Assembly: GCA_902500825.1 (NCBI GenBank)
Contig: CABVRX010000002.1
Coordinates: forward strand, 86,453-150,452
Direction of reading: 5' to 3'
DNA length: 64,000 nucleotides
From: an uncultured Nitrospira sp.
GTDB taxonomy: Bacteria; Nitrospirota; Nitrospiria; Nitrospirales; Nitrospiraceae
A program made the translations under genes and the position numbers. How positions within the stretch are numbered: position 1 is the first letter of the stretch; each line of letters opens with the position of its first letter. A model generated the notes under the pieces. The model did not search any database. It saw only the letters and a list, made by a program, of their open reading frames with translations, and had not been told where the DNA came from. Below are positions 53,870 to 62,964 of the stretch, piece after piece.

Positions 53870-55054
53870 ATGCATATAGCCAGACGAAAAACTCGACAGA
53901 TTACGGTCGGGAAGGTGAAGGTCGGGGGCGATGCTCCGGTGTCCGTGCAATCCATGTGTTCGACGGACACACGTGATGTAGCCGCGACGGTCGCAGAGAT
54001 TCACAAGCTTGAAGCCGCCGGCTGCGAAATCATCCGTGTGGCCGTTCCGGACGAAGAGGCAGCCCAGGTCCTCCCGCAAATCAAAGCGGCGATGACGGTC
54101 CCGCTGATTGCCGATATTCACTTCGATCATCGGCTGGCCTTGAAGGCCGCGCAAGTCGTCGATTGCGTCCGTATCAATCCAGGGAATATCGGCGCATGGT
54201 GGAAAGTGGAAGAAGTCATTAAGGCCGTGAATGAACGAGGAATTCCGCTTCGAGTCGGCGTCAATGGAGGGTCGCTCGAACGACCGTTGTTGGAGAAGTA
54301 CGGATGGCCCTCGCCGGAGGCGCTGGCGGAGTCGGCGCTCAATGCCGTACATGCGCTTGAAGATGTGGGCTTTACCAACATGAAGGTGTCGCTCAAAGCC
54401 TCGGACGTGCACCATGCCATCGATGCTTATTGGCTCTTTGCCCATCAGTCCGATTATCCTCTGCATATCGGCATTACAGAAGCAGGGACGGCCATGACCG
54501 GGGCAGTGAAGTCTTCCATCGGCCTTGGGTACTTGCTTTCGCAGGGAATCGGGGACACGTTGCGCGTGTCGCTGGCTGCTGACCCAGTGGAGGAAGTCAA
54601 AGTCGGGTTTGAAATTCTCAAGTCGCTTGAATTACGTCATCGGGGCATTAATGTCATCGCGTGCCCGACCTGTGGACGCGTCGAGATCGATGTCGTCCGG
54701 ATGGCGAACGAGTTGGAAAAGAAACTCGGCCACATCAAGACCCCGTTGAACGTGTCGGTGCTCGGATGTGTCGTGAACGGCATCGGAGAGGGGAAAGAGG
54801 CCGATATTGGGATTGCCGGGGGTGAAGGCAAAGGCATTTTGTTCAAGAAAGGCAAGCTCGTCCGAAAAGTCCCGATGGAAGAATTGATGGACACGCTCAT
54901 TGAAGAAGTCGAATTACTGGCCAAGGAAAAAGAAGCAGAAAGCAACGGCGAAGCGATAGCGTCCGTTCCTTCGAACGGCTGGGAATCGCTGGAGTCCCAA
55001 TCCGATCATCCTTCGACGCTAGGAAAAGAAATACCGGTCTTGCCTCTCAGGTAA
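53870..55054 (+). CDS. ispG: (E)-4-hydroxy-3-methylbut-2-enyl diphosphate synthase
   Basis: A 394-residue IspG (GcpE), which makes HMBPP, the substrate of IspH. The [4Fe-4S] ligands are C265 and C268 (CPTCGR), C300 (GCVVNGIGE) and probably E307. The N-terminus MHIARRKTRQITVGKVKVGG and the VQSMCSTDTRD motif are typical, as is the TIM-barrel IHFDHRLALKA. A 40-residue polar C-terminal tail is extra. It is co-transcribed with dxs. Confidence 0.97.
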   Translation: MHIARRKTRQITVGKVKVGGDAPVSVQSMCSTDTRDVAATVAEIHKLEAAGCEIIRVAVPDEEAAQVLPQIKAAMTVPLIADIHFDHRLALKAAQVVDCVRINPGNIGAWWKVEEVIKAVNERGIPLRVGVNGGSLERPLLEKYGWPSPEALAESALNAVHALEDVGFTNMKVSLKASDVHHAIDAYWLFAHQSDYPLHIGITEAGTAMTGAVKSSIGLGYLLSQGIGDTLRVSLAADPVEEVKVGFEILKSLELRHRGINVIACPTCGRVEIDVVRMANELEKKLGHIKTPLNVSVLGCVVNGIGEGKEADIGIAGGEGKGILFKKGKLVRKVPMEELMDTLIEEVELLAKEKEAESNGEAIASVPSNGWESLESQSDHPSTLGKEIPVLPLR

Positions 55055-55165
55055 CGGGCACTGTTAAGACATCGTCACACCTGCAATAGTTCAAATCCCT
55101 CTACTCTTGTACAAAAGAAACGATTGACGCGCTTTCCCAGCGTCATGTATGTGTGCCTCTGAATC

Positions 55166-56512
55166 ATGGAATCAAACGCCACCATCAGCCGGATCAGTGA
55201 GTTGGTCGGATCTCCTTTGGTTGTGAGGCTGGTGAAGGTCGGTCTCGCGATTGCGGCGGTGGTGCACGGATACATCATTTCTTTTGGTCGCTCATTTCAC
55301 TTTCGCGACATCGATATCCATCGCGAGATCGGAAGGCGTTTTCTCACCGGCGAGTATCTCTACGCCAACGACTATTGCTACATGTATTTGCCGACCACCG
55401 GTATCTATTTCGCTCCCTTGCTCATTCTGGATAGAAACCCGAGCCTGGCCCTGCGTTATGCCGTTGCTGTCGGATGCTTAGTCATCACCATCGCGTTGTT
55501 CCGCCGCATGTTGTGCGGCACCTCAAGCTTCAGTGCGTGGAGCCGGTTATTGGTCGGTGTGGGTGCGGGAGCGTTGACGCTGCAATTCATCTTGAATGAC
55601 CTTGACGACGGTGGGCCGCACTTGATTCTCTTGGGTATTCTTACTTTTGCGATCTATGCAATCTGGGTGGGCAGAGAACGACTCGGCGCGAGCATTCTTG
55701 GGTTCGCCGTTACACTGAAAATCACTCCCGCACTCTTTATCTTGCTGTTTCTTTGGAAGCGGCAGTGGCGATTAGCCTCATACACAGTGCTCGCAACCGT
55801 CTTTTGGATCGTACTGCCCATCCTGTATATGGGCCCCGCGAGTTGGTGGAATCATCATGCGGAATGGACAAAGAACGCGGTCTTGTCCGTGCTTGGTCAG
55901 CAGGTTGAGGGCCGCCAAGAAAATGAACTGCAGAAGGCCAACCTCTCACTCCGCCACACCATGCTGCGGTACTTGGTCACGTATCCGCCAGACCATCGCC
56001 TGCGGCAAGTGGATCGCGGCTACCAACCGGTGCTGGATCTGCCGTCACCTGTTGCAAACGCAATCGTCGGACTTGCCGCGCTTAGCCTGCTTGGACTGTT
56101 TGCATGGTCCAGTAATCGGGTATTTCAAGGACCTGGAGATTCCACGTGGGCGAGGGATTGCGCGGGAGTCCTGATGTTGGCTCTGTTCCTTTCCCCCATT
56201 ACGTGGGATCAACATCTAGTCTGGATGATACCAGCGGCCTATGTCGTCGTGTCTGCCGCGGCAAAAATGAGCGGAAGGTTGAGCCGTACCGGATATGTGA
56301 TGCTGGCTGTCTACGGTGTACTGACCATGGTACTCAATTATGAAGTTGTGGGTTCAGCCAGATGGGAAGCATTGAAGAGTTACCATCATCTCGGCATCGC
56401 GATGCTGATCTTGTACGGATTACTTCTCAGCAGCAGGGGCGGTTGGAGCGATCCATCCTCGCACTCAGAAAAAATGCATACCGGCGCGTCCAGCATGGTC
56501 AGGGAGACATAA
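55166..56512 (+). CDS. GT87-type polyprenol-phosphate-dependent glycosyltransferase (DUF2029)
   Basis: A 448-residue polytopic protein with about ten membrane segments. The first periplasmic loop holds the family's acidic motif (FRDIDIHREIGRRFLTGEYLY, resembling the D-x-Y...G mannosyltransferase loop), and the membrane core matches DUF2029/GT87: LGFAVTLKITPALFILLFLW, and LSPITWDQHLVWMI near the C-terminus. GT87 enzymes use polyprenyl-phosphate sugars on the outer face of the inner membrane. The acceptor is unknown; a role in glycolipid or hopanoid decoration is only suggested by the neighbours. Confidence 0.82.
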   Translation: MESNATISRISELVGSPLVVRLVKVGLAIAAVVHGYIISFGRSFHFRDIDIHREIGRRFLTGEYLYANDYCYMYLPTTGIYFAPLLILDRNPSLALRYAVAVGCLVITIALFRRMLCGTSSFSAWSRLLVGVGAGALTLQFILNDLDDGGPHLILLGILTFAIYAIWVGRERLGASILGFAVTLKITPALFILLFLWKRQWRLASYTVLATVFWIVLPILYMGPASWWNHHAEWTKNAVLSVLGQQVEGRQENELQKANLSLRHTMLRYLVTYPPDHRLRQVDRGYQPVLDLPSPVANAIVGLAALSLLGLFAWSSNRVFQGPGDSTWARDCAGVLMLALFLSPITWDQHLVWMIPAAYVVVSAAAKMSGRLSRTGYVMLAVYGVLTMVLNYEVVGSARWEALKSYHHLGIAMLILYGLLLSSRGGWSDPSSHSEKMHTGASSMVRET

Positions 56513-56619
56513 CCAGCATCCCAGAGGGGGCATTCAAAATGCTGGTTGATGCGCGATGAAACAGTCCTTCAACTCATGGCTCGGTTGGTCTTGTGTTGTG
56601 TTCCAGAAAAAGAAGCGAC

Positions 56620-56625
56620 TATAAT
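56620..56625 (+). promoter_or_regulatory. -10 element of tRNA-Cys
   Basis: A perfect TATAAT lies 12 bases before the tRNA. A partial -35 (TTGTGT, 56596-56601) is 18 bases upstream. Confidence 0.55.
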
Positions 56626-56637
56626 GCCGTCCTCCGA

Positions 56638-56712
56638 GGCGCCGTACCCAAGTGGTAAGGGAGCAGTCTGCAAAACTGCGATGCAGCGGTTCGAACCCGC
56701 TCGGCGCCTCCA
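56638..56712 (+). tRNA. tRNA-Cys (GCA)
   Basis: Acceptor stem GGCGCCG (56638-56644) pairs with CGGCGCC (56702-56708); discriminator T, as required for cysteine, then encoded CCA (56710-56712). The anticodon stem GCAGT/ACTGC holds the loop CTGCAAA with anticodon GCA at 56670-56672. The T-arm has GGTTCGAACC. Confidence 0.96.
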
Positions 56713-57097
56713 AACAGAGCTTGCTCGACCAGGAGCCCGGCGATTGTTCTTGGCGACGAAATAAAATGCCTTCAGTGGAATAATTTTCTGGTACAGAGAT
56801 CGCTCGTGCCGTCGCATTCGATTCAATCGCGGCGGATCAGTTCCTTACCACCAGTAGACTCTAATTCTTTCTTCGTGTCTGCCTGCCGGTTTTTTATTGC
56901 GTCATGGTAATTGTCGCCCAGTGCTCGGATCGTTTGGGCTCTTGATACTGCCATGTGACGAACGGTGACATGGAAATTGACGAACCCCACGCATGATGTT
57001 AGAATTCTTAAAATTTTTCTGCCTCCAGCAAGGCTGCTCAGGCAGTCTGGTCAGATAGAGCAGATTTCAGAAAAGACCATTAAGTAAGGAGAACGGA
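56713..57097. other. Intergenic stretch, no supported gene
   Basis: About 385 bases between tRNA-Cys and hpnH. No gene and no clear terminator or promoter seen; an AT-rich segment (ttagaattcttaaaattttt, near 57000-57020) could hold the hpnH promoter. Confidence 0.4.
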
Positions 57098-58114
57098 ATG
57101 GCTGTTCCGATTTCCCAGATGTATACCGTGGCAACGTATGTGCTCTCCCAGAAGCTGAAGGGAGTGAAGCGATATCCGCTGGTGCTCATGCTCGAGCCGC
57201 TTTTTCGATGCAACCTGGCCTGCGCGGGCTGTGGGAAGATCCAGTATCCCGACCATGTCCTCGACAAGCGATTGACGCCGGAACAATGTTGGGCGGCGAC
57301 GGAAGAGTGCGGAGCGCCCATGGTGAGTATTCCCGGAGGGGAGCCGCTCATTCATCCTGAAATCGCAAAGATCGTCCAGGGCTTGGTGGATCGGAAAAAA
57401 TATATCTATCTCTGTACCAACGCCATTCTCTTGGAGCGGAAACTGGATGAGTATCAGCCTTCGAAGTACCTGACCTTCAGCGTCCATATGGACGGGCTGA
57501 AGGATGAGCACGATTTGGCAGTTTGTCGAGACGGGGTCTATGAGGTGGCGGTCAAGGCCATCAAAGCGGCGGTCAAGCGCGGCCATCGGGTGACGACCAA
57601 TACCACCTTGTTCGACGATGCGAACCCTGAGCGGGTCAGAACATTTTTTGATGACATGATGGCCCTGGGCGTCGAAGGCATGACGATCTCACCCGGCTAT
57701 AGTTACCAAAAGGCTCCCGACCAGCAACATTTCTTGAAACGGTCGCGCACTCAGGAGCTCTTTTCCAAGATCCTGACTCGTCCCAAGGCAGGTTGGCAGT
57801 TCAATCAATCCCCGCTGTTTTTGGACTTCCTCATGGGGCGGCGTGAATACCAATGCACCCCTTGGGGCAATCCGACCTATAATGTGTTTGGATGGCAGAA
57901 GCCCTGTTATCTGTTGCAAGAGGGATATACTAAAACATTCCGTGAACTCATGGAGTTGACGGAGTGGGACAAGTATGGAACGGGCCGAAACGAGAAATGC
58001 GCCGATTGCATGGTCCATTGTGGCTATGAGGCCTCGGCCGTCGAAGATACGTTCAGCACCGTCTCGGGGTTTGCACGGACAGCCAAGTTGACTCTCCTGC
58101 CAACGTCGCGATAG
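57098..58114 (+). CDS. hpnH: Hopanoid radical SAM enzyme HpnH (adenosylhopane synthase)
   Basis: A 338-residue radical SAM protein. The cluster motif C38-NLA-C42-AG-C45 binds [4Fe-4S]; SIPGGEPLIHPEI is the GGE SAM-binding motif. The sequence MAVPISQMYTVATYVLSQKL and the C-terminal cysteine-rich SPASM-like part (RNEKCADCMVHCGYEASA) are typical of HpnH, which adds the 5'-deoxyadenosyl group to hopene to start the side chain of extended hopanoids. HpnG (46938) acts next. AAGGAG precedes the ATG. Confidence 0.96.
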   Translation: MAVPISQMYTVATYVLSQKLKGVKRYPLVLMLEPLFRCNLACAGCGKIQYPDHVLDKRLTPEQCWAATEECGAPMVSIPGGEPLIHPEIAKIVQGLVDRKKYIYLCTNAILLERKLDEYQPSKYLTFSVHMDGLKDEHDLAVCRDGVYEVAVKAIKAAVKRGHRVTTNTTLFDDANPERVRTFFDDMMALGVEGMTISPGYSYQKAPDQQHFLKRSRTQELFSKILTRPKAGWQFNQSPLFLDFLMGRREYQCTPWGNPTYNVFGWQKPCYLLQEGYTKTFRELMELTEWDKYGTGRNEKCADCMVHCGYEASAVEDTFSTVSGFARTAKLTLLPTSR

Positions 58115-58211
58115 ATACCGGTCATTCATCAATAGTCACTGGTCCGTTGAAACGGTGAAGGGTTGTAAGCCGGTCTCATGAATGACCAATGACGAGCGAC
58201 CATTCTCAATC

Positions 58212-58604
58212 ATGACTGACACCAAAAATCATGCGACTGGCACTCCCGGTTCCCTGGAAGGGCGAGTATTCAAGCCTGCTTCTCCGCTGGAGATATCGGA
58301 GGCTGTTGATCTCGCATTCGACTATCGTGGCGACGTGACGTTGACATTGACGTCAGGCGAATCGGCGATCGGGTACATCTTCAATCGCCACGTTGCTGCC
58401 GGTGATTCCTACATCGAGATCTTTCCTGCGGACCGTCCGGATCCTCAGCGGATTTCGTACTGCGACATTCTGACGATTGCGTTCACGGGAGAAGATACGG
58501 CGAATGGGAAATCATGGGAAACATGGGTGTCCAAAAAGGAGTCCGAGCGTCGCGCGGAAGCCGAAAAGGTTGAGGCTGTCGCTCGCACGAAGGGCTATCT
58601 CTGA
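58212..58604 (+). CDS. Conserved hypothetical protein beside hpnH
   Basis: A 130-residue soluble protein that I do not recognise. A strand-rich centre (DVTLTLTSGESAIGYIFNRH, SYIEIFPADRP, RISYCDILTIAFTG) suggests a small barrel of the SH3/Sm-like kind; the C-terminus is a charged helix (KKESERRAEAEKVEAVA). The frame opens at 58182, but the ATG at 58212 is the likelier start. It follows hpnH by about 100 bases in the same direction and may share its transcript. Confidence 0.7.
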   Translation: MTDTKNHATGTPGSLEGRVFKPASPLEISEAVDLAFDYRGDVTLTLTSGESAIGYIFNRHVAAGDSYIEIFPADRPDPQRISYCDILTIAFTGEDTANGKSWETWVSKKESERRAEAEKVEAVARTKGYL

Positions 58605-58703
58605 GAGATCCCTCCAGTTCCGCTGATGCTCTCGATACCGAAACGAAAGCCCCTATCTCATCAGCCATACGGCCTGCCTTTTCATTGACAAAGATTTAGT
58701 GCT

Positions 58704-59321
58704 GTGCTAGAAACGCCTGCCCGAATGGAGCGCGCTCGTTCTACTGTAGCGTGCACTTCCTCGAAGGAGCGAGCGACGAGTCAGCGATCAAGTTGGAAGC
58801 TTGGCAGGCGGAGTGCGGCAGGACTGGTTGTTCTGGTTTGCAGTCTCGCAGTGGGTGCCGTATTCCCTCCCGTGGCTCCTGCCACACATGAAGCGGATCA
58901 CCGTTTCATGGTGGAAGGGTATGTGTGCAGCTCAGATGGGAAAGCGCTCTCGAACGTAGACGTTCTCGTCAAGGATACTAAGATCTCCTACGGCCAGGTT
59001 GTGAGGACAGATGGAGATGGCTACTACAAAGCGATGTTTCATCTGCATAACGACAATTTTGGCGATCCACTTCTGGTAGAGGCTGGAGGAGAGCAGAAAA
59101 ACCTTAAGGTTGAATTCGATCAGAAAGATCTTGAAAGTGAGCGAAAGATCAAGGTTAACTTTGGAGCCGGTTGTGAGGCGAGCGGCTCTCCCGCCTGGAT
59201 TTGGTGGGGAGGTGGGGTGGTGGTCGCAGCAGCTGGTACCATTATCGGAATGAAGCTTGTCCGTTCCAGGCGTAAGCAGGAGCGGGGCAAGGGGAAATCA
59301 CAGAGACAAAGAAAAGCATAA
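58704..59321 (+). CDS. Exported protein with carboxypeptidase-regulatory-like domain
   Basis: A protein of up to 205 residues. An N-terminal hydrophobic segment (about 38-58, AAGLVVLVCSLAVGAVFPPV) acts as signal or anchor. The middle is a beta-sandwich of the carboxypeptidase regulatory-like type (MVEGYVCSSDGKALSNVDVLVKD, VVRTDGDGYYKAMF). A C-terminal membrane segment (AWIWWGGGVVVAAAGTIIGM) and a basic tail (RSRRKQERGKGKSQRQRK) end it. The start may be GTG 58704 or ATG 58725. It sits before the cytochrome genes; its role there is unknown. Confidence 0.75.
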   Translation: MLETPARMERARSTVACTSSKERATSQRSSWKLGRRSAAGLVVLVCSLAVGAVFPPVAPATHEADHRFMVEGYVCSSDGKALSNVDVLVKDTKISYGQVVRTDGDGYYKAMFHLHNDNFGDPLLVEAGGEQKNLKVEFDQKDLESERKIKVNFGAGCEASGSPAWIWWGGGVVVAAAGTIIGMKLVRSRRKQERGKGKSQRQRKA

Positions 59322-59540
59322 TCGCCGATGACGGGCTTTAGGGGCTCGGAGTATCTTGCCGAATCGGTCGATAGCTGGGCGGGGTTCCGTGGAGAACTGG
59401 GACGGACGGTGTTGAATCGACGCTTTTGCGGGGGAGTGACGCCTCAGCAGAAGCGTTTTTTTTGGGCCTCCTTCGCGTATGCATTTGTGATAAACGCTGA
59501 AGTGTTATCCCTGTTTAAGCAACCGAACGGTTTGATTACA

Positions 59541-60023
59541 ATGAAGTGTGTTTTGACTCAGGTGATGTTGGTCATGGGCATCGGATTGCTGGCCGGTTGT
59601 ACGGGCGAACAAGGCGGGGAGGGACCAATTGTACCGCCACCACCGGCTCCAGCCGAATATGCCGATATGCATATGCCGGAAGCGTGGTGGGCAGATGCTC
59701 AAAAACTAGAAGAGGGGCGAAAGCTCTTTCTCGGTGAGGCGAACCCAGATGTGAACTGTGCCAGTTGCCATGGGAAAGACGGGAAACCTGTGAAGGCGGG
59801 CGCTACAGATTTTCGGAATCCAGAGCGCATGAAGCTCTATTCAGATTCCGTGTGGTTCTGGCGTATCGCCGAGGGTGTGCCGAATACGAAGATGAAGGGA
59901 TGGAAAAGCAAGCTCTCAGACGATGACCGATGGAAGCTCGTGCTCTATGAAAGGAGCTTTGGGCTGTCTGGGAAAATGTGGAGTGTAGAGAAGCAACAGT
60001 GGGTCGATGCGGGTGCTAAATAA
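59541..60023 (+). CDS. Lipoprotein c-type cytochrome (monohaem)
   Basis: A 160-residue lipoprotein: signal peptide with a canonical lipobox LLAGC (cysteine 18 of the ORF from this ATG), a proline-rich linker, then one cytochrome c domain with CASCH and a probable distal Met in NTKMKGW. It should face the periplasm, anchored by lipid. The frame extends upstream to 59328 with an ATG, but the classic lipoprotein start at 59541 is preferred although its ribosome site is weak. It precedes the bd-like oxidase by 350 bases. Confidence 0.86.
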   Translation: MKCVLTQVMLVMGIGLLAGCTGEQGGEGPIVPPPPAPAEYADMHMPEAWWADAQKLEEGRKLFLGEANPDVNCASCHGKDGKPVKAGATDFRNPERMKLYSDSVWFWRIAEGVPNTKMKGWKSKLSDDDRWKLVLYERSFGLSGKMWSVEKQQWVDAGAK

Positions 60024-60375
60024 TTGTAGAATCCAGGGTTGTCTCAAGTAGAGGCTGCATCCACCTTCGGTTTCTAACCCGCTAGAATTAAAGGAAAGAG
60101 TCTTCTAGTTGTGAATCGCGGTCATCTTCTTCGTCTCAGGCTTTTTTGTCGACTACTAGAGGATTCCCTTATCTGTAGGAAGTTGAGGAATTTGAGATAC
60201 TCTCCGGCTGACATGGTTGTAGGGGCGCAAGTCTTGCAGACTTAGATGGTTGTCAACAATTCGTTGAGGTCTAGCTACCCATCACAGAACCGGCTGAAGC
60301 ATTGGTGTGGGCCTGGATGCAGTTTGCCAACAAATGTTGAAAATGAAGAATAAGCTCCTTGGATAGCTATTAAGG
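60024..60375. other. Intergenic stretch before the bd-like gene
   Basis: About 350 bases. No gene seen, and no promoter or hairpin strong enough to call. Confidence 0.4.
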
Positions 60376-62109
60376 ATGAGGGGGCATCGAGATATCGTGA
60401 AAAAAATTTCAGGCAGTCTCCTGGCTCTCGTTGTGTTGGTCTCGCTGTCGGTTCTCGGTGTCTCAGACGTATATGCCCAGGAGGGTGGGACGTCGTCGGT
60501 AGAGTTTCCATACACGGGTAATCGGACGGCTGTATGGATCGTCGCGCAGCTCCATATCTTATTCGCCGCCTTCATCCTCGGCGCACCGATCTTTGTCGTC
60601 ATTTCGGAATGGTTGGGTTACCGTAAACAGGATCCCCGGTATGATCGGCTGGCTAAAGAGATCACCAAGGTCACGGTCATTCTCTTCAGTATGACGGCTG
60701 TGACGGGCGGTTTGTTCATTTTCGTCCTGCTTGCCGCCTACCCACAGTTCACGACCTCCTTCATCAATCAGTTTTATATGGTGTTCGCAGTATTGTATCC
60801 GGCTCTGTTCATCGCCGAGACCATCCTCATGTACGCCTATCTCTACACCTGGGATGTCTGGAAAGGTGAAAAGAAGGGGCGTCATATTGCTCTCGGCGTG
60901 CTCTTGAATCTTGTCTGTCTGCTCATTTTGTTTGTCATCAACGGTCCCACGTCGTTCATGAACACACCGCCGAAGGCCGAAGGGGTTTCGCCCCAGGATT
61001 TCATCGCGGCGGCAACCTTGTGGGACAAGATTGCGAACCAAAGCTGGTTCCCCCTGAGTCTCCATCGAATCGATGGGAACGTGGCATTCGGTGGGTTTAT
61101 CGCCGGGATGATCGCTGCCTACATGTATATGGGCGCAAAGACGCAGGAGGACCGGGCCTACTACGATTGGATGGGCTTCGCTGCTATCTGGATCGCGGTG
61201 GGTGGGTCGCTCTTGCAGCCGTTCACGGGACTTTTGTTGGCCTATGAAATGTGCGATTACGATTTTTCATTCTGCCCGTACATGATGGCCGATCAGCTCT
61301 CCATGTTTTTTGAAACGCAGGGCATCATGATCGGGCTGCTGTTCTTGGGCATCAACTATTATAGTTGGCTCAGTGTCAAACGAATCGAAGGGGCTGAAAA
61401 CGTTCGGATTACGATTCTGGCTCCCATTGTCCTCGTGGTCCTCCTTCCTGTCACCATGTGGGTGATGGATAAATACTGGATTCCAGATCCGATGTCGTTG
61501 GTGTTTCTCCTCCCCTTGACGTTGTCTCCATTCTTATTGGGTCGTTTCGTTCCCAAGACGGTGTCCGCGAGGACCGTTATCAAGATCGGCTTTATCATCA
61601 TGCTCATCAGCGATGCGGTCTGGCTTACTCCAGCCGGATTCGTGGCCACCGGCTCCGATATGCCCGATGAGATGAAGCTGCCGGAAGGCTGGGATTATCT
61701 GTCGTCGATGCCGGCTAAGCTTTCCGCGATCCTGACGCTGGTCTTTGTGACGGCTGTCAACTTCGTCCTGTACAACCGGACCATCAAGCAGGGCACGATT
61801 CTCTGGGGGAAGATCGATTTTGCAGCGCAGTTTGTGCTGATTTTTTTGGCGTTCACTTCCACGTGGATCATGGGGCTGATGGGAGCGGTGAGATCGTTGC
61901 TCAAGAAATACTTCCATACCTATAGCCTAGTGTCGGACCTCACCGCAGAGTCGTTTACGCCGACGCTTTCGTATTCGGCGGGGTGGATTACGGCGATCAC
62001 CGTCGTGTTTATCGCCATTGTCAGCCTGGCTGCGCTTGTGGCTCTTCGGCCTTCCGTCGCAAGGGTGCGAGAGCCCGAGGGAAGTCCTGTTCCGATCGCG
62101 GCCAAGTAA
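60376..62109 (+). CDS. Cytochrome bd-like oxidase subunit I
   Basis: A 577-residue membrane protein related to CydA. A cleavable-looking signal peptide (VKKISGSLLALVVLVSLSVLGVSDVYAQ in parts) precedes at least twelve hydrophobic segments. Candidate haem ligands: His in VAQLHILFAAFILGAPIF and in LSLHRIDGNVAFGGFIAG. The quinol-site motif GRQPW of true CydA is absent, and no subunit II (CydB) gene follows; instead a membrane cytochrome c gene does. Such bd-like proteins are known from Nitrospira genomes, with unproven function. A GTG at 60397 is the likelier start by signal peptide shape. Confidence 0.85.
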   Translation: MRGHRDIVKKISGSLLALVVLVSLSVLGVSDVYAQEGGTSSVEFPYTGNRTAVWIVAQLHILFAAFILGAPIFVVISEWLGYRKQDPRYDRLAKEITKVTVILFSMTAVTGGLFIFVLLAAYPQFTTSFINQFYMVFAVLYPALFIAETILMYAYLYTWDVWKGEKKGRHIALGVLLNLVCLLILFVINGPTSFMNTPPKAEGVSPQDFIAAATLWDKIANQSWFPLSLHRIDGNVAFGGFIAGMIAAYMYMGAKTQEDRAYYDWMGFAAIWIAVGGSLLQPFTGLLLAYEMCDYDFSFCPYMMADQLSMFFETQGIMIGLLFLGINYYSWLSVKRIEGAENVRITILAPIVLVVLLPVTMWVMDKYWIPDPMSLVFLLPLTLSPFLLGRFVPKTVSARTVIKIGFIIMLISDAVWLTPAGFVATGSDMPDEMKLPEGWDYLSSMPAKLSAILTLVFVTAVNFVLYNRTIKQGTILWGKIDFAAQFVLIFLAFTSTWIMGLMGAVRSLLKKYFHTYSLVSDLTAESFTPTLSYSAGWITAITVVFIAIVSLAALVALRPSVARVREPEGSPVPIAAK

Positions 62110-62148
62110 TCACAGTGTGGAGCGCCTACCAAGGCGGCGGGGATTAGC

Positions 62149-62964
62149 ATGGGGAATATATTCAAAAAGCTTGGCATTGGGTTAGTGGTCGGGGGTGTGC
62201 TGGTTGGGATCGCTCACTCACAGGAGCTGCCGTCCTCATTCCAATTGCTGTTCTTCATCGTCTCGCTGATCGGGGCACTGGTGTTCATTCTGCTTGACGC
62301 GCGACCACTCAGTACGATGAACGGTGGAAAATCGCTCTTTGCCGTGATTGCATTCTGGATCCTCATGGTGACAGTCTGTGTCGCAGGGGCGTCGCTATTG
62401 CCGCAGTTTAATCCCGAAGACGAACGGGCCAAAATAGACAAGCTTTTGGGCAAAGAACGAGCTGCCTCGCAGAAGGGCAAGGCGGAAGAGTTGATTGCAC
62501 GGGCGAAGGCCCTGGATGAGCAGGTCAAAGCTCTTGAAGAGCGACTCAAGGGTCTGGGTGGTGGACAAGTTGCAACTGCGTCGCAGGCGTCTCACGCGGG
62601 AGATAAGCCTTCTTCGGCGCCCGGCGCGACCGCCGGTGGCGGCGATTTCATGAAGGTGGGCGAAGAGCAGTGGCAACTGCAGGAATGTTACAACTGCCAT
62701 AAGTTGAGGGGTGAGGGTGGAAAGAAGCGAGGCCCCGAATTGGATAACATCGGCTCGTTGTTGACGGTTGATGAAATTCAACAGAAGATCGCGGACCCCA
62801 AGAGCTTCATGGCCGAAGGGTACGAGAAGGAATGGCAGAAGGGTATCATGCCCAACAAGTTTAAAGACCTCATGGATCCCAAGGAAATGCAAGCGCTCGC
62901 CGCCTGGCTGGGCACGTTCAAGAATGCCTCGGTGAATACTCCCAAGCCGATCAAGAAAAACTAA
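62149..62964 (+). CDS. Membrane-anchored cytochrome c with coiled-coil linker
   Basis: A 271-residue protein. Three hydrophobic segments (about 9-23, 30-46, 62-82), a charged coiled coil (AKIDKLLGKERAASQKGKAE, AKALDEQVKALEERLKGLG), an Ala/Gly/Ser linker and a C-terminal cytochrome c domain with CYNCH and a probable Met ligand in GIMPNKF. It lies 39 bases after the bd-like gene, and its stop overlaps the start of the Rieske gene by one base (TAATG), so the three are one operon. It could carry electrons between the Rieske/b complex and the bd-like protein. Confidence 0.9.
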   Translation: MGNIFKKLGIGLVVGGVLVGIAHSQELPSSFQLLFFIVSLIGALVFILLDARPLSTMNGGKSLFAVIAFWILMVTVCVAGASLLPQFNPEDERAKIDKLLGKERAASQKGKAEELIARAKALDEQVKALEERLKGLGGGQVATASQASHAGDKPSSAPGATAGGGDFMKVGEEQWQLQECYNCHKLRGEGGKKRGPELDNIGSLLTVDEIQQKIADPKSFMAEGYEKEWQKGIMPNKFKDLMDPKEMQALAAWLGTFKNASVNTPKPIKKN

